Positions 27,335 to 36,136 are shown, counted from the first letter of the stretch. The stretch: DNA of 64,000 nucleotides from Oricola sp. (GCF_022763245.1 NZ_JALEGV010000011.1:228100-292099), one strand, 5' to 3'. Notes: a model not told the origin generated them from the sequence alone. Numbers and translations: made by a program.

Positions 27335-27350
27335 CCTACCCATAAGTAGG
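27335..27350. promoter_or_regulatory. Operator B of the TACC-N6-GTAG regulon (tctC promoter)
   Basis: CCTACC-CATA-AGTAGG lies 66 bases upstream of the tctC ATG, so it should control TctCBA uptake. A TTGGGG at 27323-27328 is a weak -35 candidate 18 bases before the TAGGCA of the right half-site. Confidence 0.8.
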
Positions 27351-27416
27351 CATGCTGCAAAAAGTGTCGTCCGGCCCGCCTTTGGTCCGGCACGCCGCAT
27401 CAGTGGAGGAGAAAAC

Positions 27417-28400
27417 ATGACCACGAGAAGAGATATCATCTGCGCGATGAGCGCTGCGGCCATCCTTGCTGCGACCGGCACCACCGGCGCTCTTGCCCAG
27501 TCCTACCCGACCAAGCCGGTGACCATGGTCGTCGGCTACTCGGCGGGCGGCCCGACCGATCTGACGGCACGTTTCGTCGCCCAGCGGCTTTCGGAAAAAT
27601 GGGGCCAGCCGGTCGTCGTCGAGAACCGTCCCGGCGCGTCCGGCACGCTGGCCGGTGACTACACGGCCCGCTCCGAACCCGATGGCTACACGATCCTGAT
27701 GGGCAACAACGCCGCGCAGGGGACCTACGAGCTCCTCAACCCGAGCAAGACGCCCTACAAGACGCTCGAGGCCTTCGAACCGGTCGCGCTGGTCGGCCTG
27801 TCCCCGCTGGTCATGGTCGTCGGCAATGACGTTCCCGCCGCATCGCTGAGCGAGTTCGTGGCATGGGCCAAGGACCGCCCGGGCGAAGTGAACTACGCGT
27901 CGGCCGCCGTCGGCTCCGCCACCCAGCTCGCCGCTGAATTCCTGAGCGCCGAGGCCGGCCTCGACATGGAAATGATCGTCTATCAGGGCGCCGCTCCCTC
28001 GCTGCAGTCCATCGTCGCCGGTGAAACGCAGATGTATATGGGCGGTTTCTCCACCGTCTCCGGACAGGCCGAAGCCGGCAATCTGAAGATGCTCGCCGTC
28101 GCGGCGGACGAGCGCATCGGCGTCGCCCCCGACCTGCCGACCTTCAAGGAAGAAGGCGTGAACATCTCCTACGGTTCGTGGTTCGGCATCGTCGCCCCGT
28201 CCGGCGTTCCCACAGAGATCCTCGATCAGCTGAACGCCGACGTGAACGAGGTGCTCAGCAGCGACGAAGCCACGGTCGCCCTCCAGGGCTACGGCTTCGT
28301 GAAGGCGCTCAACGATCGCGCAGGCTTCCGCACCATGCTGGAGAACCGCATCGCCAGCGACGCCAAGCTGATCGAGACGGCGGGAATCCCGACCAACTGA
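27417..28400 (+). CDS. tctC: Tripartite tricarboxylate transporter binding protein TctC
   Basis: 327-residue precursor with a Sec signal (cleavage after GALAQ, about residue 28). The mature start SYPTKPVTMVVGYSAGGPTD is the TctC/Bug signature. The second signature VVENRPGASGTLAGDYTARS appears near residue 70, and the conserved KDRPGEVNYASAAVGS near 145. Bug proteins bind carboxylates through two water-bridged beta-strands; the GGPTDL loop here is the canonical site. GGAGGAGAAAAC precedes the ATG. The promoter holds operator B, so uptake is co-regulated with the acyl-CoA catabolic genes downstream. The cargo is presumably the organic acid those genes degrade. Confidence 0.94.
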   Translation: MTTRRDIICAMSAAAILAATGTTGALAQSYPTKPVTMVVGYSAGGPTDLTARFVAQRLSEKWGQPVVVENRPGASGTLAGDYTARSEPDGYTILMGNNAAQGTYELLNPSKTPYKTLEAFEPVALVGLSPLVMVVGNDVPAASLSEFVAWAKDRPGEVNYASAAVGSATQLAAEFLSAEAGLDMEMIVYQGAAPSLQSIVAGETQMYMGGFSTVSGQAEAGNLKMLAVAADERIGVAPDLPTFKEEGVNISYGSWFGIVAPSGVPTEILDQLNADVNEVLSSDEATVALQGYGFVKALNDRAGFRTMLENRIASDAKLIETAGIPTN

Positions 28401-28458
28401 CCGATGCCCGCGGGTCGCGCTATGAACCGCAGGGCCGATCATGGCAGTCTAGCTCTCA

Positions 28459-28485
28459 GGGAGCGCCGTGTTACGCGGCGCTCCC
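28459..28485 (+). other. Perfect 10-bp stem-loop between tctC and tctB
   Basis: GGGAGCGCCG and its exact reverse complement enclose a seven-base loop. There is no T-run after it, so it is not a classical terminator. Its position suggests an mRNA-protecting or partial-termination element that would leave more tctC than tctBA message, a common need for binding proteins. Confidence 0.6.
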
Positions 28486-28564
28486 GTAATGCGTGGTCGA
28501 TCCGGCCCGATCGCATGATCGACCGCAAACGATTTGGCACATCACGTTCAAGGGAGGTTTGAAG

Positions 28565-29011
28565 TTGTCTTCATTGAAGGCGGAACGCCTGATAGGCGTC
28601 GTCATCGTTCTGTTCAGCGTCGTTTTCTGCGTGCATACCGCGACGACGTTCGAACTCGGAACCTTCCGCCGCGTCGGACCGGGCATGTTCCCGCTCCTGC
28701 TCGGCCTGGCCATGGCGGCGCTGGGCCTGGGGATCGCGATCCTGGCGCCCGACAAGGACCGTGACCTCCCCGATTTCTCGTTCACCAGCCTGTTGTTCGT
28801 TCTCGGCGGCGTCGCCTGCTTCGCCGCGCTGATCGCGCCGTTCGGCCTGTTCGCCGCAGTCTTCGCGTCGGTGCTCGTCGCCTCGCTTGCCGAGCGGCCG
28901 GTCAAGCTGGTCCCCGCGCTGATGGTCGCCTGCGTGCTGTTTGCCGGCGGCTGGCTGATCTTCAGCTACGCGCTCGGCCTTTCCCTTCCCATGTTCCGGT
29001 GGCCCTTCTGA
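28565..29011 (+). CDS. tctB: Tripartite tricarboxylate transporter small membrane subunit TctB
   Basis: 148 residues, four transmembrane helices (about 8-25, 40-58, 72-98, 112-135). It carries the TctB segment RVGPGMFPLLLGLAMAALGL. The start is a TTG at 28565, decided by a near-perfect GGGAGG seven bases upstream; the longer open frame begins in sequence with no similarity to the family. It lies 164 bases after tctC and overlaps tctA by one base (TGATG). It should form the membrane complex with TctA. Confidence 0.9.
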   Translation: MSSLKAERLIGVVIVLFSVVFCVHTATTFELGTFRRVGPGMFPLLLGLAMAALGLGIAILAPDKDRDLPDFSFTSLLFVLGGVACFAALIAPFGLFAAVFASVLVASLAERPVKLVPALMVACVLFAGGWLIFSYALGLSLPMFRWPF

Positions 29012-30519
29012 TGGACCTGTTCTCCAATATGCTGCTGGGTCTCGAGACGGCCCTGTCGATCCACAACCTGCTCTACTGCCTGCTCGGCGTGAGCCTGGGC
29101 ACGCTGCTCGGCGTCATTCCAGGCATCGGCGTGCTCGCTGCCATGTCGATGCTGTTCCCGCTGACCTTCTATCTGGACCCGGACACGGCGCTGATCATGC
29201 TGGCCGGCATATGGTACGGCACGACCTATGGCGGATCGACCTCCTCCATTCTCCTGAACGTGCCCGGAACGCCGGCCAACGCGGTCACCTGCCTCGACGG
29301 CTATCCCATGGCCAAGCAGGGACGCGCGGGCACGGCGCTTCTCATGACGACGGTGGCGTCGTTCTTCGGGGCGTCGTTCGGCATCATCCTCGTGATGACG
29401 CTGTCGCCGCTCATCGCCGCCTACGCGCTCAAATTCGGCGACGCCGAGTTCTTCTCGCTCATCCTGCTCGGCCTCGTCACCGCTTCCAGCATCACCGACG
29501 GATCGGCCATGAAAGGGCTGGTGATGACGCTTTTCGGCATCATCATCGGCCTGGTCGGCGCAGACCTGAACACCGGCGTCCACCGCTTCACATTCGACCG
29601 GCTCGAACTCGTCGACGGCGTGAGCATCGTCGCCCTCGCCATGGGCCTCTTCGGCGTGTCCGAAGTGATTTCCAGCATCGGCAAGGTCGAGAAGGAAGCG
29701 ATCAGCACCGACGATCTCAAGCTGCGCAACATGTGGCCCGACCGCGAGGAGATGAAGCGCACCTGGTTCCCGATGATCCGCGGCTCCTCGATCGGCTCGT
29801 TCTTCGGCGCCCTGCCCGGCGCCGGCCCGGGGATCGCGGCCTTCATGTCATACGCGGTGGAAAAGCGGTCGTCGAAACACCCCGAGCGCTTCGGCAAGGG
29901 CGCCATCGAGGGGATCATGGGCCCTGAAGCCGCCAACAACGCCGCGGACCAGACGGCCTTCATTCCGACCCTGACGCTCGGCATTCCCGGCAGCGTCACC
30001 ATGGCGCTGATGCTCGGCGTGCTGATGATCCACGGGATCACGCCCGGCCCGAACATGATCGCCCAGCAGCCAGCCCTGTTCTGGGGTCTGGTGATGAGCT
30101 TCTGGATCGGCAATTTGATGCTGCTCGTCCTGAACATTCCGTTCATCGGATTGTGGGTGCGCCTGCTGTCGATCCCCTACCACCTCCTGTTTCCGGCGGT
30201 GCTGGTGTTCATCGCGATCGGCACCTACTCGCTCAGCAACAGCCCCTTCGACGTCTGGTGCGTGCTGCTGTTCGGGTTCATGGGCTACGTCATGCGCTGG
30301 GCCCGGCTTTCGCCCGCGCCCCTGCTGCTCGGCTTCGTGCTCGGCCCGATGATGGAGGAGCATTTCCAGCGGGCGCTGCTCCTGTCGCGCGGTGACTTCA
30401 GCACATTCGTCTTTCGGCCGATCAGCGGCGTGTTGCTGGCCATCACCGCACTCGTGCTGGTCTGGTCGATCGTCAGCGGCCTCAGCAGGAAGGTGCCGCC
30501 CGACATCGACGAGGAGTGA
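29011..30519 (+). CDS. tctA: Tripartite tricarboxylate transporter large membrane subunit TctA
   Basis: 502 residues and about eleven to twelve helices. Family segments include GTLLGVIPGIGVLAAMSML near residue 32, YGTTYGGSTSSILLNVPGTP near 70, FFGALPGAGPGIAAFMSYAV near 270, and EGIMGPEAANNAADQTAFIP near 300; the paired PGxxP/GxGP loops form the transport core. The ATG at 29011 overlaps the tctB stop; an upstream in-frame GTG at 28999 is possible but less likely. It is followed by a strong bidirectional terminator. It moves the TctC-delivered carboxylate using a cation gradient. Confidence 0.93.
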   Translation: MDLFSNMLLGLETALSIHNLLYCLLGVSLGTLLGVIPGIGVLAAMSMLFPLTFYLDPDTALIMLAGIWYGTTYGGSTSSILLNVPGTPANAVTCLDGYPMAKQGRAGTALLMTTVASFFGASFGIILVMTLSPLIAAYALKFGDAEFFSLILLGLVTASSITDGSAMKGLVMTLFGIIIGLVGADLNTGVHRFTFDRLELVDGVSIVALAMGLFGVSEVISSIGKVEKEAISTDDLKLRNMWPDREEMKRTWFPMIRGSSIGSFFGALPGAGPGIAAFMSYAVEKRSSKHPERFGKGAIEGIMGPEAANNAADQTAFIPTLTLGIPGSVTMALMLGVLMIHGITPGPNMIAQQPALFWGLVMSFWIGNLMLLVLNIPFIGLWVRLLSIPYHLLFPAVLVFIAIGTYSLSNSPFDVWCVLLFGFMGYVMRWARLSPAPLLLGFVLGPMMEEHFQRALLLSRGDFSTFVFRPISGVLLAITALVLVWSIVSGLSRKVPPDIDEE

Positions 30520-30535
30520 CGACAATCCGCTCAAG

Positions 30536-30569
30536 AAAAAAGGCGCTTCGGAAACCCGGAGCGCCTTTT
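30536..30569. terminator. Bidirectional Rho-independent terminator
   Basis: AAGGCGCT-TCGG-AAAC-CCGG-AGCGCCTT forms a 12-bp stem (one G-U pair). It is preceded by six A residues and followed by TTTT, so it can terminate both tctCBA (plus) and the convergent catabolic operon (minus). Confidence 0.92.
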
Positions 30570-30590
30570 CATTTGGGGTTGGCTGAAGCC

Positions 30591-31622
30591 TCAGAGGGCG
30601 TGCGCGTTTCCGTCCAGCACTTCGCGCGCCCGGCAGGCGAAGCGATGCGCAAGCGGCGCATAGCGCGCCGCCTCCGGGTCCGCGGCGGTGCCGGCCGCGG
30701 CACGGTCGGCGATGCCCACGAAGATCACCGCGAAGCGGAACAGTGCGAAGGCGAGATGGAAGGGCTCCGGCTCGGGCACCTCCGCCAAAAGCCGCCGATA
30801 GGCGGCGACGAATTCCGCTTCCGACGGGATACCCTCGCTGACGGCACCCAGGATGCCGCCATACTCGTCGGGCGATGTGTGCCAGGGCATGCAGCAGAAG
30901 GCGAGGTCGGCGAGCGGATGGCCGAGCGTCGACAATTCCCAGTCGAGCACCGCGATCACCCTCGGCTCGGTCGGATGCACCAGCATGTTTCCGAGACGGA
31001 AATCGCCATGCGCGACGGACACCAGTCCGTCATCGTCAGGAAGATTGTCGCCAAGCCAGCCCGCCAGTTCGTGCAGCACGGGGTCGGGCGCAGAAACGGA
31101 CGCATGCAACTGCGTCGTCCAACGATGGACCTGCCGGGCGAAATAGCTGCCCGGTTTGCCGTAAGTCTCCAGCCCGACATCGTCCGGACGAATGCGGTGC
31201 AGCCGCGCCAGCGTCTCCGCCATCGAGACGTAGAGCGCGCGCCTCTCGTCGGGAGACAGATCCGGCAGCCTGCAGTCGGAAAACACGCGCCCCTCGATGA
31301 ACGCCATCAGGTAGAAGGGCGTACCCAACACCGACGGGTCCGCCTCGAAGCGGATCGGCTCCGGCACGGGAACGTCGGTCCCGTACAAGGCGCTCAAAAC
31401 GCGAAATTCGCGATCGACGGCATGCGCGCCGCGCAGGATGTCCCCGTTCGGCTGCTTCCTGAGCACCATGCGGCGGCCGCCATGGGCGAAGATGTAGGTC
31501 GGGTTCGACTGGCCGCCGCCGATCCGCTGCAGCTCGATCGAGCCGGAGGGGTTCGCGCCGAAGACACGATCGAGATATCGCTCGAAGGCCGGCAGGTCGA
31601 AATCGGGGGCCGTCTCGCTCAT
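30591..31622 (-). CDS. APH-like acyl-CoA/hydroxyacyl-CoA kinase (ACAD10/11 N-domain, LvaA-like)
   Basis: 343 residues of the aminoglycoside-phosphotransferase/choline-kinase fold. The nucleotide-binding region is RIGGGQSNPTYIF (33-45). Brenner's catalytic motif is HGDFRLGNML (His205, Asp207, Asn212), and the Mg-binding Asp is Asp227 in LDWEL. This branch matches the kinase domain fused to acyl-CoA dehydrogenase in human ACAD10/11 and the LvaA kinase of levulinate catabolism, which phosphorylate 4-hydroxyacyl-CoAs. An ACAD11-like dehydrogenase is two genes upstream in the same operon. The ATG at 31622 overlaps the acyl-CoA synthetase stop by four bases. The function is inferred from family and context. 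Confidence 0.85.
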   Translation of the reverse strand: MSETAPDFDLPAFERYLDRVFGANPSGSIELQRIGGGQSNPTYIFAHGGRRMVLRKQPNGDILRGAHAVDREFRVLSALYGTDVPVPEPIRFEADPSVLGTPFYLMAFIEGRVFSDCRLPDLSPDERRALYVSMAETLARLHRIRPDDVGLETYGKPGSYFARQVHRWTTQLHASVSAPDPVLHELAGWLGDNLPDDDGLVSVAHGDFRLGNMLVHPTEPRVIAVLDWELSTLGHPLADLAFCCMPWHTSPDEYGGILGAVSEGIPSEAEFVAAYRRLLAEVPEPEPFHLAFALFRFAVIFVGIADRAAAGTAADPEAARYAPLAHRFACRAREVLDGNAHAL

Positions 31623-33223
31623 GGGTGCGCCGCCTCCTCGCGCGCCTGTTCGCGCAGCTTGAACTTCTGGATCTTGCCGGTCGCCGTCTTCGGCAGGTCG
31701 CAGAAGACGATGTGCTTCGGCGCCTTGAAATGCGCCATGTTCGCCCGGCAATGCGCGATCAGCTCGTCCACCGTCGGCGCGTGACCGGCCTTCACCTCGA
31801 CGAAGGCGCAGGGCACCTCGCCCCATTTCGGGTCCGGACGCGCCACGACCGCAGCAAGGCCCACCGCGTCATGCATGTGCAGGACGCTCTCGATCTCCAG
31901 GCTCGAAATGTTCTCGCCGCCGGAGATGATGATGTCCTTGGCACGGTCGCGGATCTCGATCTCGCCCGTCGGATGCATGACGGCGATGTCGCCGGTTCTG
32001 AAGAAGCCGTCTCCGAGCGAAGCATGCGTCGAGTCGGCGTCGCGGTGGTAGCCCGCCATCAGCGTGTTGCCGGTCAGCGCGATCTCGCCGGAGGTGGCGC
32101 CGTCCGCAGGCACGTCGCTTCCGCCGTCGTCGAGCACCCTGATCATGTTGGCGGTGAGATGGCTGACGCCTTGCCGCGCCAGCAACCGTGCCCGCTCTTC
32201 GGCCGGCAACGCCATCTCGCTCTCGTCCAGCCGCCTGAGCGACGTCGGTCCGTAGCACTCGGTCAGGCCGTAGAGATGGATGAAGTTGAAATTGATCGCG
32301 TCCATGCGGCCGATCAGGGCGCTCGTCGGCGCGGCCCCGCCCGAGGCGACCGTCACCCGGCGCGGCGCCGACCAGCCGGATGCCGCTTCATGGCCGAGGA
32401 TCATGTACAAGACGACCGGCGCACAGGACATGTGCGTGACGTCGTGACGCGCGATCGTGTCGATGATCAGCGCGGGATCGACCTTGTCGAGGCAGACATG
32501 CACGCCGCCCGCCGCCGTCACCGCCCAGGTGTGGCACCAGCCGTTGCAGTGGAACATCGGCAACGTCCACAGATAGCGCGTATCGGGGCCGAGGCCGAGC
32601 GAGGCGATGTTGCCGAGCGCGTTCAGATAGGCCCCGCGATGATGCAGCACCACGCCCTTGGGCGAGCCGGTCGTGCCGGAAGTGTAGTTCAGCGCGATCG
32701 GCGTCCATTCGTCCGCAACGGCGCCCGCCAGTTCGCCGACGGTCTCGTCCGATCGTCCGAGCAGGGAGAGATCGGGCCCGCTCGTGCCGTCCTCCGAAAA
32801 CTGAGCGAGCGGCAGGCCCGCCATGGCCGCCGCCGCCGCGGCGACGTCGGCAGACCCCGGATCACACAGGAAATGGCGGCTTTCGGCGTGTTCGAGGATC
32901 CAGGCGACAGCGCCGGCGTCGAGCCGCGTGTTGATGGCGTTCAGCACGGCGCCCAGCGCGGGAACCGCGAAATGGGCCGCCAGCATTTCCGGCCGGTTGC
33001 CGCACATGACGGAGACCACGTCCCCCGCCTTGACGCCGCACGCGGCGAGATGCGCCTTCAGCCGGGCGACCACGACGCCGAACTCGCGGTAGCTCCAGCT
33101 CCCGTCGCGCCACACCACGGCGGGCCGATCGGGTGTGTTGCGACAGGCCCGGTCGAGAAAGTCGAGCGGCGTCAGCGCCCTGTAGTTCGCCGGTCGGCGC
33201 GACAGGTGTGCGGCGGCGACCAT
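31619..33223 (-). CDS. Acyl-CoA synthetase (AMP-forming), operon C
   Basis: 534-residue ANL-superfamily ligase. The P-loop is NYTSGTTGSPKGVVLHH. Also visible are LYGLTECYGPTS, the hinge-region DRAKDIIISGGENIS and the C-terminal catalytic Lys in KTATGKIQKFKLRE. It forms a CoA thioester from a carboxylate in two steps through an acyl-adenylate. The TSGTTGSPKGVVLHHRGAY and GWCHTW segments are those of the medium-chain/3-methylmercaptopropionate ligase branch (DmdB/AlkK-like). The ATG at 33223 overlaps the dehydrogenase stop by one base (TGATG). It is one of two ligases in the regulon, so the pathway probably has two entry acids or two activation steps. Confidence 0.9.
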   Translation of the reverse strand: MVAAAHLSRRPANYRALTPLDFLDRACRNTPDRPAVVWRDGSWSYREFGVVVARLKAHLAACGVKAGDVVSVMCGNRPEMLAAHFAVPALGAVLNAINTRLDAGAVAWILEHAESRHFLCDPGSADVAAAAAAMAGLPLAQFSEDGTSGPDLSLLGRSDETVGELAGAVADEWTPIALNYTSGTTGSPKGVVLHHRGAYLNALGNIASLGLGPDTRYLWTLPMFHCNGWCHTWAVTAAGGVHVCLDKVDPALIIDTIARHDVTHMSCAPVVLYMILGHEAASGWSAPRRVTVASGGAAPTSALIGRMDAINFNFIHLYGLTECYGPTSLRRLDESEMALPAEERARLLARQGVSHLTANMIRVLDDGGSDVPADGATSGEIALTGNTLMAGYHRDADSTHASLGDGFFRTGDIAVMHPTGEIEIRDRAKDIIISGGENISSLEIESVLHMHDAVGLAAVVARPDPKWGEVPCAFVEVKAGHAPTVDELIAHCRANMAHFKAPKHIVFCDLPKTATGKIQKFKLREQAREEAAHP

Positions 33224-34437
33224 CAGGCGCCGTCCTGCGCCACCGGCCAGCGCCAGAAATCCATGCCCTGATCGCTCAGGTGGCGGCTCAGCACCATGCG
33301 ATGCACCTCGTCGGCGCCGTCCACCAGCCGCGCCTGGCGGGCGTAGCGATAGATCCACTCCAGCACCGTGTCCTTGGAATAGCCCCGCGCGCCGTTGATC
33401 TGGATCGCGGTGTCGGCGGCGCGATGCAGCAGGTTGGCGACATGGACCTTGGCCGTGGAAACCTCCTTCTGCGCATAGCCGCCACGGTCGAGTTCCCAGG
33501 CCGCCTTCATGACCAGCAGGCGTCCGACCTCGATGTCGGCGCACAAGGTGCCGAGCATGATCTGCACGCTCTCGCGATCCGCCAGGCGAATACCGAAGCC
33601 CTGGCGCCTTCCGGCATATTCGCTGGCGATCTCGACGCAGCGCTTGGCCAGCCCCAGCCAGCGCATGCAATGGGTCAGCCGCGCGACGCCCAGACGCGTC
33701 TGGACGACCTTCATCCCCCGCCCCTCTTCGAGCAGCACGTTTTCGGCGGGAATGCGCAGCCCGTCGAACCGCAGCTCGCAATGGCCGCCATGCTCCTCCG
33801 GTCCCATGATCGGAATGCGGCGAACGATCTCCCAGCCCGGATCATCCTGATGGAACAGGAAACACGTATGGCCACGGCGCCCATCGTCCGAGGTGCGCGC
33901 AACGAGGATGAAATGGGCCGCGTCCTCCGCGCCGGTGATGAACCATTTGTGGCCGTGAACCACGTAATCGCCGCCGTCGCGCGTGGCCGTGGTCTGCATC
34001 ATGCCGGGATCCGACCCGGCGCCCGGATGCGGCTCCGTCATCGCGAAGGCCGAGCGCACCCGCCCGTCGGCGATCGGTTCGAGCCATGTCGCCTTCTGCT
34101 CCGGCGTTCCGACCGCCTCCAGCACCATCATGTTGCCGTCGTCGGGCGCTGCGGAATTGAAGGTCACCGGCCCGAAGATGGAGCGGTTCATCTCCTCGTA
34201 GCAAACCGCCATGCCGACCCGGCCGACGCCGCGCCCGCCGGCGTCCGTGGAAAGCTGCAGGCACCAGAGGCCCCGCTCGCGCGCCTTGGCGCGGAGTCCC
34301 GCCAAAACCTCGGGGCGGATGTTCTCGTGCGCGTCATAGGTGGAAGCGTCCGATTCCAGCGGAAGCAGCTCGCTATCGACGAATTCGGCGATCTGCCGGC
34401 GCAAATCCTCGATGTGACGGGGAATTGTGAAATCCAT
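33223..34437 (-). CDS. Acyl-CoA dehydrogenase, ACAD10/11-like
   Basis: 404 residues with the three-domain ACAD layout. FAD-binding segments AFAMTEPHPGAGSDPG and HKWFITGAEDAAHFIL are in the first half. The C-terminal segment RLVDGADEVHRMVLSRHL is the ACAD10/11 pattern (DGPDEVH) rather than the classical EGT motif. GTP- or FAD-contacting residues are intact. In mammals and in levulinate pathways this subgroup acts on 4-phospho-acyl-CoAs made by an APH-like kinase, and such a kinase is encoded in this operon. The ATG at 34437 has GAGGTTGACC before it. An alternative is ordinary saturated acyl-CoA oxidation. Confidence 0.89.
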   Translation of the reverse strand: MDFTIPRHIEDLRRQIAEFVDSELLPLESDASTYDAHENIRPEVLAGLRAKARERGLWCLQLSTDAGGRGVGRVGMAVCYEEMNRSIFGPVTFNSAAPDDGNMMVLEAVGTPEQKATWLEPIADGRVRSAFAMTEPHPGAGSDPGMMQTTATRDGGDYVVHGHKWFITGAEDAAHFILVARTSDDGRRGHTCFLFHQDDPGWEIVRRIPIMGPEEHGGHCELRFDGLRIPAENVLLEEGRGMKVVQTRLGVARLTHCMRWLGLAKRCVEIASEYAGRRQGFGIRLADRESVQIMLGTLCADIEVGRLLVMKAAWELDRGGYAQKEVSTAKVHVANLLHRAADTAIQINGARGYSKDTVLEWIYRYARQARLVDGADEVHRMVLSRHLSDQGMDFWRWPVAQDGA

Positions 34438-34445
34438 GGTCAACC

Positions 34446-35183
34446 TCACAGACTGGAGACGAGATGCCCGCCATCGACCGCGAGCACGGAGCCGGTCATG
34501 TAGGACGCACCCTCAGAGCATAGCAGACGCAGCGGCGCGTCCAGATCGGACATTCGGCCAAGCCTGCGCTGCGGGATACGGCGAATGAGGGCCTGGCCGG
34601 CATCCGTCGCGAAGAAATCGGCATTGATCGGGGTTTCGACATAGCCGGGGCAGAGCGCGTTGACGCGGATCCCGTACCGGGCCCATTCCAGTGCCAGCGC
34701 CTTGGTCAGTTGCACGACGCCGGCCTTCGACGCCGCATACGCGGCCACGTTGCCGGCCACCCGCAGGCCCAGGATAGAGGCGATGTTGACGATCGCGCCG
34801 CCCCCGGTCTCCCGCATCCGCCGGGCCGCCGCCTGCGCGACGCAGAACGTCCCCTTCAGGTTCGTATCGACAACCTGCTCGAACGCTTCATGATCGATCT
34901 CCAGCGCCGGGCCACTGCCGCTGATGCCGGCGTTGTTCACGACGACGTCGATCCCACCCTCGATCGCCTCGAAGGCCGCGGCCACCGAGGCGGGATCGGC
35001 GACATCCATCTCGACGACGGCGACCGATCCGCCGCCGGCCTCGATCTCGCTCGCGATGACGGTCAGGCGGTCGCGCCGGCGCGCGGTAAGGATCACGTGC
35101 GCGCCGTCTTCGGCCAGCACGCGTGCGAAATGTTCGCCCAGGCCGCTGGACGCCCCCGTTATCAGGATCGTTCTTTTTGACAC
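34446..35183 (-). CDS. SDR-family oxidoreductase, operon C
   Basis: 245-residue classical SDR: TGASSGLG, ARRRDRL (Arg residues suggest NADP preference), NNAGISGSG, catalytic Ser in NIASILGL, and YAASKAG. The C-terminus VLAVDGGHLVSSL is typical of 3-oxoacyl reductase-like enzymes. The GTG at 35183 is selected as start because GGCGGAGCC lies seven bases upstream; a TTG at 35207 has no ribosome site. It sits between the cyclase and ACAD genes, overlapping the cyclase 3' end in the other direction by no coding bases. Its likely substrate is a hydroxy- or keto-acyl intermediate. Confidence 0.88.
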   Translation of the reverse strand: MSKRTILITGASSGLGEHFARVLAEDGAHVILTARRRDRLTVIASEIEAGGGSVAVVEMDVADPASVAAAFEAIEGGIDVVVNNAGISGSGPALEIDHEAFEQVVDTNLKGTFCVAQAAARRMRETGGGAIVNIASILGLRVAGNVAAYAASKAGVVQLTKALALEWARYGIRVNALCPGYVETPINADFFATDAGQALIRRIPQRRLGRMSDLDAPLRLLCSEGASYMTGSVLAVDGGHLVSSL

Positions 35184-35200
35184 TCTTTGGCTCCGCCCGT

Positions 35201-36025
35201 TCAGCAAACCGCGACCGGCCGCAGCGGCGACGCGGTGGCCCCGCGCGTGCGCAGCGGCAGCGCCAGGAAGAGAAAGCTATGAACCTGCGCCTCGGCAAGC
35301 CCCTCGAGATCCAGATTCTCCATGATGTGGATGCGCCGTTCCATCAGCATCAGCCGGTGGACAGGCGCCGCCTCGGTCACCGGGCCCTTTTCGAAGACCG
35401 CCGTGTCGCTCCCGACCAGGCCGACGCACCGGTCCGCGAGCCACGTGCCGGCGTTCAATCCGGGGCCCGGCGTCTCCTCGGCGATGTAGGCCCCGGTCTC
35501 CCAATGGCGCGCCCAACCCGTGCGGATCAGCGCGACATCGCCCGGCTTCACGTCGAGGTCGTGCAGATGCGCCGCCCGCTCCATCTCGTCGGCCGTGACG
35601 ACGTGGTCGCCGTCGAGTGTCGCGACACCGTTCAACGCGGCGATGTCGAAGAGAACGCCGCGGCGGATATAGGGAGCGAGCTGCGCCGCGTCCCCGTCCG
35701 CCTCCCCGCGCTCCAGCCTCTCATTGTCGACCGGCGTGCCGTCGAACATCGCGCCGCAATGAGACACATGGCAGAGCGCGTCGATATGCGTGCCCGTATG
35801 CCCGCCGAAGGACCAATGGCAGCTGGCTGAGCTCGCGCCGTCGCCGCGGACGCGGTCGCCATGCTTGCGAAACAGCGCGACCTCGAAATCCGGATGGGTC
35901 GGATAATGGGGCATCTGCGTTTGGAACACGCGCCCCAGCTCGATGATCCTGCCCTTGGCGACCGCAGCACTCGCGCGGCGCCACTCCTCCAGGTCGAGTT
36001 CGTGAATTGTGTCCATAACCGTCAT
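35201..36025 (-). CDS. Cyclase-family metal-dependent hydrolase (kynurenine formamidase-like)
   Basis: 274 residues of the cyclase/KynB/isatin hydrolase superfamily. The metal-binding signature HTGTHIDALCH is at residues 76-86 (His76, His80, Asp82, His86). Other conserved points are the N-terminal SASCHWSFGGH and the LIRTGWARHW segment near 165. These enzymes use Zn or Mn to hydrolyse amides, lactones or formyl groups. It is first in operon C. Operator C ends only four bases upstream of the ATG at 36025; the ATG at 36016 may be the true start, possibly on a leaderless mRNA. The substrate is unknown; ring or lactone opening is plausible. Confidence 0.88.
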   Translation of the reverse strand: MTVMDTIHELDLEEWRRASAAVAKGRIIELGRVFQTQMPHYPTHPDFEVALFRKHGDRVRGDGASSASCHWSFGGHTGTHIDALCHVSHCGAMFDGTPVDNERLERGEADGDAAQLAPYIRRGVLFDIAALNGVATLDGDHVVTADEMERAAHLHDLDVKPGDVALIRTGWARHWETGAYIAEETPGPGLNAGTWLADRCVGLVGSDTAVFEKGPVTEAAPVHRLMLMERRIHIMENLDLEGLAEAQVHSFLFLALPLRTRGATASPLRPVAVC

Positions 36026-36029
36026 GACT

Positions 36030-36045
36030 TCTACCCATCAGTAGG
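36030..36045. promoter_or_regulatory. Operator C of the TACC-N6-GTAG regulon (cyclase operon)
   Basis: TCTACC-CATC-AGTAGG, immediately upstream of the minus-strand cyclase gene. Its gene-proximal half contains TAGAAG at a -10-like position. Its centre is 107 bp from operator D. Confidence 0.8.
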
Positions 36046-36136
36046 CATTCGCTTTGATATTGGAGCCCCCGACGGGTGTCAACGCCTATCGGTTCGCGGG
36101 AAGATGAAGCAGCGAGGGAGATTTCATTTGAAGAAA

